From positions 1 to 64,000 of the forward strand of contig CAVOHC010000016.1 in the NCBI GenBank assembly GCA_963695645.1: a DNA stretch of 64,000 nt, in the 5' to 3' direction. The position numbers and the translations under genes were made by a program. The stretch's first letter is position 1; every line of letters starts with the position of its first letter. Positions 25,601 to 33,290 of this stretch are shown in pieces. The notes below the pieces were generated by a model that did no database searches, had not been told where the DNA came from, and saw nothing but the letters and a program-made list of their open reading frames with translations. The DNA is from DATBGO01 sp963695645 (GTDB lineage: Bacteria; Actinomycetota; Actinomycetes; Streptosporangiales; Streptosporangiaceae).

Positions 25601-27079
25601 GTGCTCTTCCCCGACGCCGGGATCGTGCCCGGCCACCCGTGCCCGGTCCCGGGCGGCCCGCCCGACGAGGACACCGCGGCCGCCGACCTGCTTCGCGGTC
25701 ACCTCGAATGCCGCGGCCCGGCCAGCATCGCGGACCTGAGCGAGGCGACCGGCCTACCGGAGGCGATCGTGGTGCGCGGGCTGGCCCGGCTGGAAGCCGA
25801 GGGCTTCGCGATCCGCGGCGAGTTCACCGGGCGTGGCGCCGAGGAGTTCTGCGCCCGCCGGCTGCTGGCCAGGATCCACGTCTACACCCGGCAGCGGCTG
25901 CGGCGCGAGATCGAGCCGGTGAGTGCCCGGGACTTCATGCGGTTCCTGCTGCGCTGGCAGCATGCGGCCGCCGGCACCCGCCGCGAGGGCCGGTTCGGGG
26001 TGCTGGCCGTCATCGAGCAGCTACAGGGCTTCGAGCTGGCGGCGGGCGTCTGGGAGAGCGCGGTGCTAGCTGGCCGGGTGGACGGTTACCGGCGGGAATG
26101 GCTCGATGAGCTCTGCCTGTCCGGGCAGGTCGCCTGGGGCCGGCTCACCGTCCGCGACCCCCAGGCCGATCCCAGCGACCCCAGCCGGGGCCGCGACGAG
26201 CAGGTGGACCCGGGCAATGCGTTGCTCGATGGCCGGCCTGGAACGGCCGCGCGTCGCAGCGGGCTTACCCCGTCCCGCGCCACTCCGATCACCCTGACCA
26301 TCCGCGACGATCTGCCCTGGCTGCTCGCTGCGGCCCGCGGTGACCTTCAGCCGGCCGAACCGGGCCCGGGCCGGACCCGCGACATTCTCGACGCGCTCGC
26401 CCGGCACGGTGCCCTGTTCCGGCCCGACCTCGCCGCGGTCAGCGGCCGCCTGCCCTACGAGGTCGAAGAGGCCCTGTGGGACGCCGTGGCCCGCGGGCTG
26501 GTCACCGCCGACGGTTTCCGCGCGGTGCGATCGCTGCTGCGCCGGGGCGGCCGCCCCGGTGCCTTTGGCCGGCGCGGGCTGCGTCAGGGCCTGCGCGGCT
26601 CGGGCGGCTCGGCCGGGAGTTCCGGCGGCTCGGCCGGGCGGTGGTCGCTGCTCCCCGCCCCTGCCGCCGTGCCCGACCGCGACGAGCTGGCCGAGGCGAT
26701 CGCCGAGCAGCTCGTGGCCCGCTGGGGCGTGATCTTCAGGGACCTGGCCGCCCGCGAGCACCTCGCCGTCCCCTGGCGCGAGATCCTCTGGGCACTGCGC
26801 CGGATGGAAGCCCGCGGGACGATCCGCGGCGGCCGGTTCGTCACCGGGTTCAGCGGCGAGCAGTTCGCGCACCCCGACGCCGTCGACGTGCTGCGCGCGG
26901 TCCGCAAGCTGCCCCGCAACGGCGAGATCGTCACCATCTCCGCGGCCGACCCGCTCAACCTCACCGGCGTCGTGCTCCCCGGCCCGCGCATCCCCGCCAT
27001 CGGGGCCAACACCGTCACCTACCTAGACGGCGCCATCCCGCCCGCCACCGCCACCCAGCCCGTCAGCGAACCTGCCTGA
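22598..27079 (+). CDS. lhr: Lhr-type ATP-dependent DNA helicase
   Basis: Protein of 1493 residues, the normal size for bacterial full-length Lhr. The helicase core has APTGSGKTLAAFL (motif I), VIVDEIHAVAGNKRG (II), IGLSATQQP (III), VATASLELGIDIG and QRVGRSNHSRGG (VI), followed by winged-helix and Lhr C-terminal regions. Lhr proteins unwind DNA and RNA:DNA hybrids 3'-5' and take part in DNA repair. GTG 22598 (MLESFHPAVAAWF) is the family-like start. The linker near residues 965-985 (VAAPPVAAAPPAAAAA) and the Gly/Ser stretch near 1330 are low-complexity insertions. Confidence 0.93.
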   Translation: MLESFHPAVAAWFVRRFPDGPTEPQAQGWGQIAAGRHTLIAAPTGSGKTLAAFLVCIDRIYRAHEVAVAEAAVAAPGGAALDDGPGGSGSEPAAGPQVVYVSPLKALAVDIWQNLERPLREIAETAADLGLSAPDIRVAVRTGDTAAAERAAMLKRPPDFLITTPESLYLLVTSERARAMLAPAATVIVDEIHAVAGNKRGSHLALTLERLEHLTAGPVQRIGLSATQQPIQAVARLLVGAGPDRSAADGSPRCAIVDTGHRRDLDLALELPDDELGAVATAEQMAAILDMIAAHVLEHRTTLVFVNTRRLAERVAHQLGERLGEDQVAAHHGSLSKDRRQRVESRLRSGDLRALVATASLELGIDIGPVELVCQIGSPRSFATLLQRVGRSNHSRGGIPSGRLYPTTRDELVECAALLRGARSGRLDALQIPAGPLDILAQQMVAECAAAEWAEDDLLTLFRRAAPFAELTAADFAEVAELVSEGISTGRGRRAAYLHRDQVGGRLRGRRGARLAALTSGGAIPELGDFRVLAEPDGALVGTVNEDWAIESMAGDVFLLGTTSWRIRRVEPGIVRVEDARGAPPSVPFWLGEAPGRTHELSEEVCAVRKAVAQRLSDGRRAEATAWLEAECGLGADAAQTIVAYLAAALAQLGVLPDLGTIVLERFFDDAGGMQLVGHAPFGARLNRALGLALRKRFCVTFDFELQAAASDDAILLSLGPQHSFPLERVPKFLVSRTVEDVVRQAVLTSPMFAARWRWNLNRSLAVLRMRGGKKNPPAIQRMEADDIMAAVFPTLAACQENVAPGPIEIPDHPIVRQTLDDCLREAMDIDGLKDLLGQIESGRVSVVVRDTTEPSVLAHEILNGRPFTFLDDAPLEERRSRAVPLRRGLPVEAHELGKLDPDAIEQVAAQVRPDPRDADELHDLLMTVVAHRPVPDWQPLMDTLVGSRRAVTVRPAVTLGAPVVAAPPVAAAPPAAAAAVNVRAPDGELWAAVERRPAVEVLFPDAGIVPGHPCPVPGGPPDEDTAAADLLRGHLECRGPASIADLSEATGLPEAIVVRGLARLEAEGFAIRGEFTGRGAEEFCARRLLARIHVYTRQRLRREIEPVSARDFMRFLLRWQHAAAGTRREGRFGVLAVIEQLQGFELAAGVWESAVLAGRVDGYRREWLDELCLSGQVAWGRLTVRDPQADPSDPSRGRDEQVDPGNALLDGRPGTAARRSGLTPSRATPITLTIRDDLPWLLAAARGDLQPAEPGPGRTRDILDALARHGALFRPDLAAVSGRLPYEVEEALWDAVARGLVTADGFRAVRSLLRRGGRPGAFGRRGLRQGLRGSGGSAGSSGGSAGRWSLLPAPAAVPDRDELAEAIAEQLVARWGVIFRDLAAREHLAVPWREILWALRRMEARGTIRGGRFVTGFSGEQFAHPDAVDVLRAVRKLPRNGEIVTISAADPLNLTGVVLPGPRIPAIGANTVTYLDGAIPPATATQPVSEPA

Positions 27080-27094
27080 CCGGCCACGGACATT

Positions 27095-27313
27095 CTATGA
27101 TTCGGGCTTAGCCGAATCGAACTCCCCGTGCCGTGCGCCCGCCAGAAATGCGGCCCACTCCGAGTGCGTAAACGACAGGACAGGCCCCGACGGTTCTTTT
27201 GAGTGGCGCAGCAGTATTGACTCGTCAGCGAAGGCAACCTCAACGCAATTACCAGTGCCGGCGGACGCCATGCTTTTCCGCCATACAATACGGGCCCGGT
27301 CCGGGTCGGTCAC
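27095..27313 (-). CDS. DUF397 small protein
   Basis: Protein of 72 residues with the DUF397 pattern IVWRKSMASAGTGNCVEVAF, ILLRHSKEPSGPVLSFT and EWAAFLAGARHGEFD. GTG 27313 is set by GGAGGAAGC just upstream. DUF397 proteins pair with XRE/DUF5753 regulators, as in Scr1/Scr2 of Streptomyces coelicolor. The matching regulator lies 319 bp upstream on the same strand. Confidence 0.85.
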   Translation of the reverse strand: MTDPDRARIVWRKSMASAGTGNCVEVAFADESILLRHSKEPSGPVLSFTHSEWAAFLAGARHGEFDSAKPES

Positions 27314-27632
27314 GCTTCCTCCTCCGTTGGGGCAGCCGGGCTCTCCGGTCAGGCGAGCCAATGGCAGCCACACGTGACACCGCCGCCACGCTAGCCATCG
27401 CAACGGCCGGGCACAGCGGGGCGTGATCCGAGCATCGGGTGGCGGAGATACATGCGAACAACACAAGACCGCGCTGGGCATGCGGCTATACCACCCCCCA
27501 CGCAGGACCAGTGGAAAAGCTAGTGTAGGCGCTATTGGACGATTTGACCACTGCGCAGCCCCGGTCGCCGCCGTCGGCGAACCCTCACTACTGCCTATGA
27601 GACCGAAGGAATCCGGGTCCCGTACCGCCCGG
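27314..27632. other. Intergenic gap between XRE and DUF397 genes
   Basis: No coding frame with a ribosome site, repeat or clear hairpin was found here. It probably holds a separate promoter for the DUF397 gene. Confidence 0.5.
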
Positions 27633-28508
27633 TCATGTCATCTCGCCTGCCATTTCGGCAAGGTAGGCCAATGAACCCCCGGGCCCGAGCGACAACGTCC
27701 GCAGCTGCTCAAAGGTCTCCCGGTAAGCCAGAACCTCCTCGGGGACGTCTCGGCTGATCAGGTCACCCCGGGCGCTTTCCAGATACAGGACGTCATCATC
27801 AATGGCATCAGGGAACTCAAGGACCACGAAAGGCCCTTTCATCCCAGGGTGAACACCCGCGCCGAAGGGTACGACCTCAATCGTCACGTTCGGACTGTCT
27901 GCCATCTCGATCAGCCTGCGGACCTGACGGCGCATGACGGCTTTGCCCCCGACGAGACGGCGGACTACCGCCTCGTCCAGGATGAAGAACAGCAGCGGAG
28001 GTTCGGCTCGGTCCAGCAGTTCCTGGCGCCGCATCCGGATCTCGACCAGAGCGTCCACCCGGTCCGCCGGGTATCGCTCCTCGAGCTGCCGGATAACCGC
28101 GCGGGCGTATTCCTCTGTCTGCAGGAGACCCGGAATCAGCAGGGGCTCGAAGTTTCTGCTAATGATTGCGGCACTCTCGTATCCGATCAATTGCAGAAGT
28201 CCCGGCGGCGCGACATCCTGGTACACGCTCCACCAGGAACGCTCCCTGGCTGCCCGGGCCAGCGTGACAAGCTCGGCCGTCCGCGCCTCATCGACGAGCT
28301 TGTAATGGCGAAGAAGCGCTTTGAGGTCGTTCGTCGAGATGCCGACCGAGCCGGCCTCGATCCGGATGACCTTCGACAGCGACCAGTCCATCGCCACAGC
28401 GACTTGCTCCTGCGTTAATCCCGCCTCTTGGCGGGCTTTGCGGAGCTCAGCCCGGAGTCGCCGACGCTGAACCACCGGGCTCGGACCGTCACTGTCTCCC
28501 ACACCCAT
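27633..28508 (-). CDS. XRE-family regulator with DUF5753 domain
   Basis: Protein of 291 residues. The helix-turn-helix lies at about residues 18-70 (LRKARQEAGLTQEQVAVAMD, LSKVIRIEAGSVGISTNDL). The DUF5753 domain follows, with PGLLQTEEYARAVI, RMRRQELLDR and VTIEVVPFGAGVHPGMKGPF. These proteins control antibiotic production and development in actinomycetes. ATG 28508 touches the AAGGGGG site, so GTG 28502 (third codon), at better spacing, may be the real start. A 29-bp palindrome lies about 45 bp upstream of the gene and is duplicated 299 bp further on. Confidence 0.92.
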   Translation of the reverse strand: MGVGDSDGPSPVVQRRRLRAELRKARQEAGLTQEQVAVAMDWSLSKVIRIEAGSVGISTNDLKALLRHYKLVDEARTAELVTLARAARERSWWSVYQDVAPPGLLQLIGYESAAIISRNFEPLLIPGLLQTEEYARAVIRQLEERYPADRVDALVEIRMRRQELLDRAEPPLLFFILDEAVVRRLVGGKAVMRRQVRRLIEMADSPNVTIEVVPFGAGVHPGMKGPFVVLEFPDAIDDDVLYLESARGDLISRDVPEEVLAYRETFEQLRTLSLGPGGSLAYLAEMAGEMT

Positions 28509-28663
28509 CCCCCTTCAGTACTGACGAGCCACGCTTCCGCTAGCTGCTAGGAGGCACATAGACATGTTGCATATCACTGTGCGCAGATAGCCTAGGGCCG
28601 CGTCAGGCTCCTCGCCAGTTCTTGAACTATCTCACGGCGGCCGCGGCCCGGATCCGGCCTAAC
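28502..28663. repeat. Direct repeat, copy 1 (XRE promoter region)
   Basis: About 160 bp repeated at 28801-28962 with an offset of 299 bp. The first 88 bp are nearly identical, then identity falls. It contains the start of the XRE gene, the 29-bp palindrome and a strong AGGAGG site followed on the plus strand by ATG and an 8-codon frame. Confidence 0.9.
28554..28582. promoter_or_regulatory. 29-bp palindrome, candidate XRE operator, copy 1
   Basis: Inverted repeat of the form GCACA-nn-GA-n-ATG-ttg-CAT-n-TC-nn-TGTGC, about 45 bp upstream of the XRE start. It is probably the autoregulatory site of the XRE protein. Confidence 0.6.
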
Positions 28664-28800
28664 CTTGATCGTTCGTGATCCTGGCTGGGTGCTGTGACGC
28701 TGCGGTTTGGGGGCACCAAGCGCGAGCGCCACTCGCCAACCGTGACACGTGAGTTACCGGATGACGAGCCAAAGGATCGTTGAGACGGAGACTGCCAGGC

Positions 28801-28962
28801 CACCCATCCCCCTTCAGTGCTGACGAGCCACGCTTTCGCTAGCTGCTAGGAGGCACATAGACATGTTGCATATCACTGTGCGGCAGTCAGCCTAGGGCTA
28901 CTGAGGCGTCCATGCACGTTCCTGAACGATCTCACGGCAGCGGCTGGCCGGACCCGGCCGAA
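28801..28962. repeat. Direct repeat, copy 2
   Basis: Second copy of 28502-28663. It retains the palindrome and the AGGAGG site but has no XRE coding sequence; the sequence left of it (28664-28800) is not repeated. Confidence 0.9.
28853..28881. promoter_or_regulatory. 29-bp palindrome, candidate XRE operator, copy 2
   Basis: Base-for-base the same palindrome as at 28554-28582. Its nearest gene on the plus strand is the small membrane protein at 29268. Confidence 0.55.
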
Positions 28963-29142
28963 ACCGGCCGGCATTGGCCGGACTGGTGCCCGGGGTCGGC
29001 TGGCCGGTCGGCCTTGTGGACCGAGGTGAGCAGGAACACCTGCTACAGCCCCATACGGGTCTGGACCAGGCATTTCGCAGCTAGCGTCCGGCTCGCTGCA
29101 GCTAAGGAAGTGTCCGTGGCCATGGACCCCAACCTGGCTCTG

Positions 29143-29172
29143 GATCTTCAGGGACCTAGCCGCCCGCGAGCA
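29143..29172 (+). repeat. 30-bp fragment of lhr
   Basis: 29 of 30 bases match 26731-26760 inside lhr, in the same orientation. The rest of the neighbourhood does not match, so it is a short isolated fragment. The remainder of 28963-29201 shows no other structure I can support. Confidence 0.7.
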
Positions 29173-29201
29173 GCGATAGCTAGCTTTCTGACAGGTGGCT
29201 A

Positions 29202-29240
29202 AGTGCATACTTCCTAAAAGAGTCAAGCATAGTGCATACT
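29202..29240. promoter_or_regulatory. Two direct copies of agtgcatact
   Basis: agtgcatact at 29202 and 29231, a 29-bp spacing (nearly three helical turns), upstream of the small membrane protein. It may be a regulator site or hold promoter boxes. Confidence 0.4.
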
Positions 29241-29267
29241 GGCATTGAGCCTCCTGGACCTAGGACG

Positions 29268-29516
29268 GTGCCTGTGCTGATACTGATCTTCCTTGTGGGT
29301 GCTCTTCTGGGTGTGCTGGTAGGTGGCATGTTCTGCGTCCGCTACCTTCGCCGCGAGCTTGCGGCCGACATCGGTCCGAGACTCCGGCGGATGCAGCTCC
29401 AGCTCGACAACCTGGAGGCGGCGGTCAATCTCGCCGTGATGACGCGATACGCGGAGCTGACCGAACGGCTCCCGCATGACCCAGTGCCCGTGCCTCCCAG
29501 ATCTCCCGTCCCCTGA
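29268..29516 (+). CDS. Small membrane-anchored protein with amphipathic helix
   Basis: Protein of 82 residues: one N-terminal helix (VLILIFLVGALLGVLVGGMF), then a charged, likely coiled-coil stretch (LRRMQLQLDNLEAAVNLAVM) and a Pro-rich end. GTG 29268 is preferred because the helix begins there; GTG 29232 is the longer option. No family is recognised. Confidence 0.5.
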   Translation: MPVLILIFLVGALLGVLVGGMFCVRYLRRELAADIGPRLRRMQLQLDNLEAAVNLAVMTRYAELTERLPHDPVPVPPRSPVP

Positions 29517-29627
29517 GGGCTTCACCCGCCAGGCGGATTCTCCCTCGGGGCTGGCTCCTCCTCGTAGTCAGTCGTGACCTTGGCGTGCAGTCCCTTGAAC
29601 GTCGCGTATGCGCTTCGGCATCGGAAC

Positions 29628-30773
29628 TCATGCGGCCTCGGCGAGGATCGCGCGCAGGTCGCTTTCGGTGAGGACGACGGGGTTGCCCTGGGTGCTGCTT
29701 GCCTTCATCGTGCTGGCCGTGATGTCACCGAAGGCCCCCGGTCGCAGGCCGAATTCGTGCAACCGGGGAATTCGCAGCTGGGTGACCGTCTGACGGATCC
29801 AGGCGATGCCGTCCTCGATGGCGGCGCCAGAGTCGCCGGTGAGCAGTCGCGCGGCTTCGGCGTACCGGGACAGGGCCGGGCTGGCCGGCTGCGCGTACCG
29901 CAGGACGCGCACGTTCGCCTCGACGACCGGTGCAAGCAGCGCGGCGCAGGCGGCGCCGTGCGGGACGTCGGCGGCGCCGCCGACGGCGCTGGCAAGCCCG
30001 TGCACCGCGCCGAGCTTTGCGTTGGCCAGGGCCATCCCGCCCAGCAGGCTGCACAGGGCCATGTCGGTGCGCGCCTCAACGTCCGTGCCGTCGGCGTAGG
30101 CCCGGCGCAGCCCGGTCCCCGCGTAGCGCAGTCCGGCCGCCGCGAGGCAGTCCGTGAGGGCGTTCGCCCGGACCGAGACGAATGGCTCCAGGCACTGGGT
30201 CAGCGCGTCGAGCCCGCTGGCCGCGGTGACCGGCGGCGGGCAGCTGAGGGTGAGCAGGGGGTCGACGATCGCGACCCGCGGGATCATCAGGGCGCTGCGC
30301 AGGCTCGCCTTGACCCGGTGCTCCGGCGAGGCGAGCACGGCGTTGGCGGTAACCTCCGCTCCCGTGCCGGCGGTGGTGGGCACCGCGACCAGCGGGACGG
30401 ACGGCCTGGTGATCTTCCGGCCGGAGCCGATGACCTCCAGGTAGTCCAGCGGATCCCCGCCGTTGCCGAGCAGCATGGCCACCGCCTTGGCCAGGTCGAT
30501 GACGCTGCCGCCGCCGATCGCGGCGACGACGTCGGCACCGTGCTCGCGGGCGGTGTCGGCCGCCGTCCGCGCTGACTCGGCCGTCGGCTCGCCGCCCACC
30601 GTGACAACCGTGGCGGGCAAACGCAGCTCCGCCAGCAGCCCGGCGTGGCTGCCAGGGCGCGAGCCCGTGCAGATCAACGCCCGCGACCCGAGCCCGGCCA
30701 GCACCGACGGGAACTCGGCGGCCCGGCCGGGCCCGACGATGAGCCGGGCGGCCGTGGCGAACTCGAACGACAT
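29628..30773 (-). CDS. Iron-type alcohol dehydrogenase / maleylacetate reductase-like
   Basis: Protein of 381 residues with the group III dehydrogenase layout. The NAD(P) domain has AAIGGGSVIDLAKAVAML, then VPTTAGTGAEVT. The metal domain has SGLDALTQCLEPFVS, LGAVHGLASAVGG and PHGAACAALLAP. One usual His ligand is Gln here (ALTQ), a variant I recall from a subset of the family. ATG 30773 is chosen; GTG 30782 is possible. The upstream ABM gene ends a few bases before, so they form an operon. The substrate is unknown, perhaps an oxidised aromatic. Confidence 0.85.
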   Translation of the reverse strand: MSFEFATAARLIVGPGRAAEFPSVLAGLGSRALICTGSRPGSHAGLLAELRLPATVVTVGGEPTAESARTAADTAREHGADVVAAIGGGSVIDLAKAVAMLLGNGGDPLDYLEVIGSGRKITRPSVPLVAVPTTAGTGAEVTANAVLASPEHRVKASLRSALMIPRVAIVDPLLTLSCPPPVTAASGLDALTQCLEPFVSVRANALTDCLAAAGLRYAGTGLRRAYADGTDVEARTDMALCSLLGGMALANAKLGAVHGLASAVGGAADVPHGAACAALLAPVVEANVRVLRYAQPASPALSRYAEAARLLTGDSGAAIEDGIAWIRQTVTQLRIPRLHEFGLRPGAFGDITASTMKASSTQGNPVVLTESDLRAILAEAA

Positions 30774-30786
30774 GCCGGTCACGCAG

Positions 30787-31101
30787 TCAGCTCGCCCATT
30801 CGCGGGGCCCGGGCGGGAAGACGACAGCGAATTTCGTGGACGCCCGCGGCTGCGCCATCATCTCCGCGACCGTGTCGCGCCAGGTCGCGTAGTGCGGGGT
30901 CGCCTTGTGCGCCGCCGCCGCTTCCGCGTCACGGTAGACCTCCGTCAAGACCACGTGCGCCGGATCGGCGTCGTCCCGGATGACGTCGAAACGCAGCACG
31001 CCGGGCTCGGCCAGCGACGCTCGCGCATTGACGACCGTCGCGGCCAGGAAGTCCTCGGCATGCTCCGGCAGGATGTGAACATGAACGTGTACGACAAGCA
31101 T
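30787..31101 (-). CDS. ABM-domain monooxygenase (YgiN-like)
   Basis: Protein of 104 residues with the antibiotic biosynthesis monooxygenase fold: LVVHVHVHILPEHAEDFLAA, EPGVLRFDVIRDDADPAHVV, LTEVYRDAEAAAAHKATPHY and TKFAVVFPP. Such dimers oxidise quinols or polyketide rings without a bound cofactor, or bind haem. It is first in a short operon with the dehydrogenase, which suggests that the pair handles an aromatic or quinone substrate. Confidence 0.85.
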   Translation of the reverse strand: MLVVHVHVHILPEHAEDFLAATVVNARASLAEPGVLRFDVIRDDADPAHVVLTEVYRDAEAAAAHKATPHYATWRDTVAEMMAQPRASTKFAVVFPPGPREWAS

Positions 31102-31212
31102 GCGCCCATCTTGCTACACCTTGTCGCCCGCCGGTTCAGCGCTGCCGCGGGCCGCGGCACGCTGGCTCGCTCCGCGGCACCCTGGCTCGTAGAGCGGGCG
31201 GCCGGCCGTGGA

Positions 31213-31791
31213 TCAGGACGCCAGGCCTGCCTTTGTCGCGTCAGGTACCTCGATGAGAAGCCCGGTGGCCACGTCGTAGAGGTAGCCGTAGATCGGGATG
31301 GCGGCGGGGACGAGAGGATGCGCGCGGATCCGGCTGACATCCTCGACGACGCTCCGCTCCTTGTCGGCGATCGTGAGCCAGTCGATGTAACTGGCTTCGG
31401 CCGAGCCGGGCCCGGTCCCGACGTCCCGGAAGCCATCGGCACCGAGCTGCGCGGTCTCCAGGCTGCTGGCGAGCAGGCCACGGATCACCTCGTCGGTGAA
31501 GAACTCCATGCCGCAGTCGGTGTGGTGGATGACAAACCACTCTTTGGTGCCGAGCAGCTTGTAGGAGATGACGAGCGAGCGGATCGCGTCGTCGCTGGCC
31601 CGGCCGCCCGCGTTGCGGATGACGTGCGCATCGCCCTCGCTGAGCCCGGCGTACTTGGCGGGGTCAAGCCGGGCGTCCATGCAGGTGAGGATGGCGAGGC
31701 CACGGGCAGGCGGGAGCGCGAGGTCAGCTTTGGAGCCGAATGACTTCGCGTACGCCTCGTTGGCCCGCAGGACCTCATCGCGGACAGACAT
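31213..31791 (-). CDS. Beta-class carbonic anhydrase
   Basis: Protein of 192 residues. Zinc ligands are in ILTCMDARLDP (Cys and the Asp-Arg dyad) and VIHHTDCGMEFF (His, Cys), with HVIRNAGGRASDDAIRSL between. The length fits the short beta-CA subgroup common in actinobacteria. The ATG follows GAAGGAGGTAGACC, an optimal site. It interconverts CO2 and bicarbonate in the cytoplasm. Confidence 0.93.
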   Translation of the reverse strand: MSVRDEVLRANEAYAKSFGSKADLALPPARGLAILTCMDARLDPAKYAGLSEGDAHVIRNAGGRASDDAIRSLVISYKLLGTKEWFVIHHTDCGMEFFTDEVIRGLLASSLETAQLGADGFRDVGTGPGSAEASYIDWLTIADKERSVVEDVSRIRAHPLVPAAIPIYGYLYDVATGLLIEVPDATKAGLAS

Positions 31792-31949
31792 GGTCTACCT
31801 CCTTCACATTTGCGCCGACGCTTACCTAGCTTGCCGATCGGCTTTACCACTATTGTGGATCTTCGGCCGGATCGTCAAGTGACCAGCCGCCGGCGCGCAT
31901 TCGCGGCGGCGGGTATGGGCTGCCTGGCGGGACCGGGCAGACTTGGCTC

Positions 31950-32618
31950 ATGTCCGAAGGCCCGGCATCCGCGCGGCAGGTCCGCAGCTACCCGGCTGCC
32001 GCCGCCATCCTGGCCGAGCGGGACCCGGTACTTCGCCGCCTTGTCGCCGAGGCGGGCCCGGCCCGGGTACGCCCGCCGGCCGAGACCCACTTCGAGGCCC
32101 TGGTCCGTGCTGTCGTCTACCAGCAGCTGGCCGGCGCCGCGGCAGCTGCTATCCACGGCCGCCTGATCGCGGCGCTCGGCGGCGAGGTCGCCCCGCAGCG
32201 GCTGCTGGCGTTGCCTGCCGGCACGCTCCGTTCGGTCGGGCTGTCCGCCAGCAAGGCAGCGTCGCTGCAGGATCTGGCGGCCAAGGTGCTGGACGGCACC
32301 GTGCTGCTCGACCCGGCCGGGCTGCGGGCCGACAGCGACGCCGAGGTCGTCACCATGCTCTCGACCGTCCGCGGCATCGGGAAATGGACGGCGGAGATGT
32401 TCCTCATGTTCCAGCTGCGGCGCCTGGATGTATGGCCGACGGGCGATCTCGGGGTCCGGAAGGGCTTCGGGCTGGCATGGGGAATCCCGACGCCCACGGC
32501 CAAGGAGCTCGAGCCGCTCGGCGACCCGTACCGCCCCTACCGTTCGGTGGCGGCCTGGTACTGCTGGCGCGCCGCCGAGCTGTACGCCGGCGCCGCCGAC
32601 AGCGCACTCACCCGGTGA
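31950..32618 (+). CDS. DNA-3-methyladenine glycosylase (HhH-GPD family)
   Basis: Protein of 222 residues. The helix-hairpin-helix is VRGIGKWTAEMFLMF and the catalytic Asp lies about 15 residues later in VWPTGDLGVRKG. FEALVRAVVYQQLAGAAAAA is the usual N-terminal half. The protein matches AlkA/MAG-type enzymes without the N-terminal methyltransferase domain. It removes alkylated purines from DNA. ATG 31950 is divergent from the carbonic anhydrase gene. Confidence 0.9.
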   Translation: MSEGPASARQVRSYPAAAAILAERDPVLRRLVAEAGPARVRPPAETHFEALVRAVVYQQLAGAAAAAIHGRLIAALGGEVAPQRLLALPAGTLRSVGLSASKAASLQDLAAKVLDGTVLLDPAGLRADSDAEVVTMLSTVRGIGKWTAEMFLMFQLRRLDVWPTGDLGVRKGFGLAWGIPTPTAKELEPLGDPYRPYRSVAAWYCWRAAELYAGAADSALTR

Positions 32619-32673
32619 AATAGCCCTCAGCCCGGTGAATAGCCCGCCGGGTGAAATAGCCCGCCGGGCGTAG
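32611..32673. repeat. Short imperfect repeats of ccgggtgaaatagcc
   Basis: Three tandem variants of cccggtgaaatagccc follow the glycosylase stop codon (its TGA lies in the first). The cccgccgggtg... segments can also pair, so a weak terminator function is possible. Confidence 0.55.
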
Positions 32674-32783
32674 CTTGACTGAACCCGGGACCGCATCGAT
32701 ACTTTCAGAGCGCTTCGCGCGCACCCCGAACGTAGTCCAGCAGCGCGGCTACCTCTGTCACTCATGGCAGATAGGAGGCTGCA

Positions 32784-33209
32784 ATGGTCAATGACGACGC
32801 TGGCGGGGCCCCGGATCCGGAGTTCGTGACCCTTCGCCCGGAGTTCGTGGCCCCCGATCCCGGGGTGGTGGACAGCGCGCGGGTCCGGATCGCGGCGCAG
32901 CTCGTAGTGACCAGGCAATTCCCCGGCGAGGCGGCTGGCTGCCCGATTGCCGACATCCGCGCGGTGAGCACGGTGATCGATGCGGCCCGCGATGGCGCGC
33001 AGCACCCGGCCGATGCGCTTGATGTCGGGGCAGGCCTCGTCGTGCTCGGCAATCTGCGGCTCTATCTCGACCGGCTCGAAGCCGACCTGCTGGACGCGGC
33101 CGGGCGGGTCGGCCTGGGCTGGGATGTCATCGCCGCGATCGTCGGCATTCCGGCCAGCGCGGCACAGGAACGGCACATTGCGCTGCGCGCGCGGCCGGAT
33201 CCCCGGTAG
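32784..33209 (+). CDS. Hypothetical protein with C-terminal HTH-like segment
   Basis: Protein of 141 residues. An acidic N terminus precedes a helical C half (NLRLYLDRLEADLLDAA, then GLGWDVIAAIVGIPASAAQE) that looks like a helix-turn-helix used by small actinobacterial regulators. ATG 32784 follows ATAGGAGGCTGCA. It lies 81 bp before the GAF-ANTAR gene on the same strand and may be co-transcribed. Confidence 0.65.
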   Translation: MVNDDAGGAPDPEFVTLRPEFVAPDPGVVDSARVRIAAQLVVTRQFPGEAAGCPIADIRAVSTVIDAARDGAQHPADALDVGAGLVVLGNLRLYLDRLEADLLDAAGRVGLGWDVIAAIVGIPASAAQERHIALRARPDPR

Positions 33210-33290
33210 CGGCCGTAGCGCGGAGGCGTTGCATATCCTGGCTGACGGGGCCTGGCGCCTCCCCTCGTTCGCCCAGCTGGGGGACAGACA

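Noticed and set aside
28561..28590. 8-codon frame (MLHITVRR) after AGGAGG in the duplicated XRE promoter
   Set aside because: The strong ribosome site is tempting, but the reading frame coincides with the 29-bp palindrome, and the second copy ends differently. The palindrome explains the conservation better.
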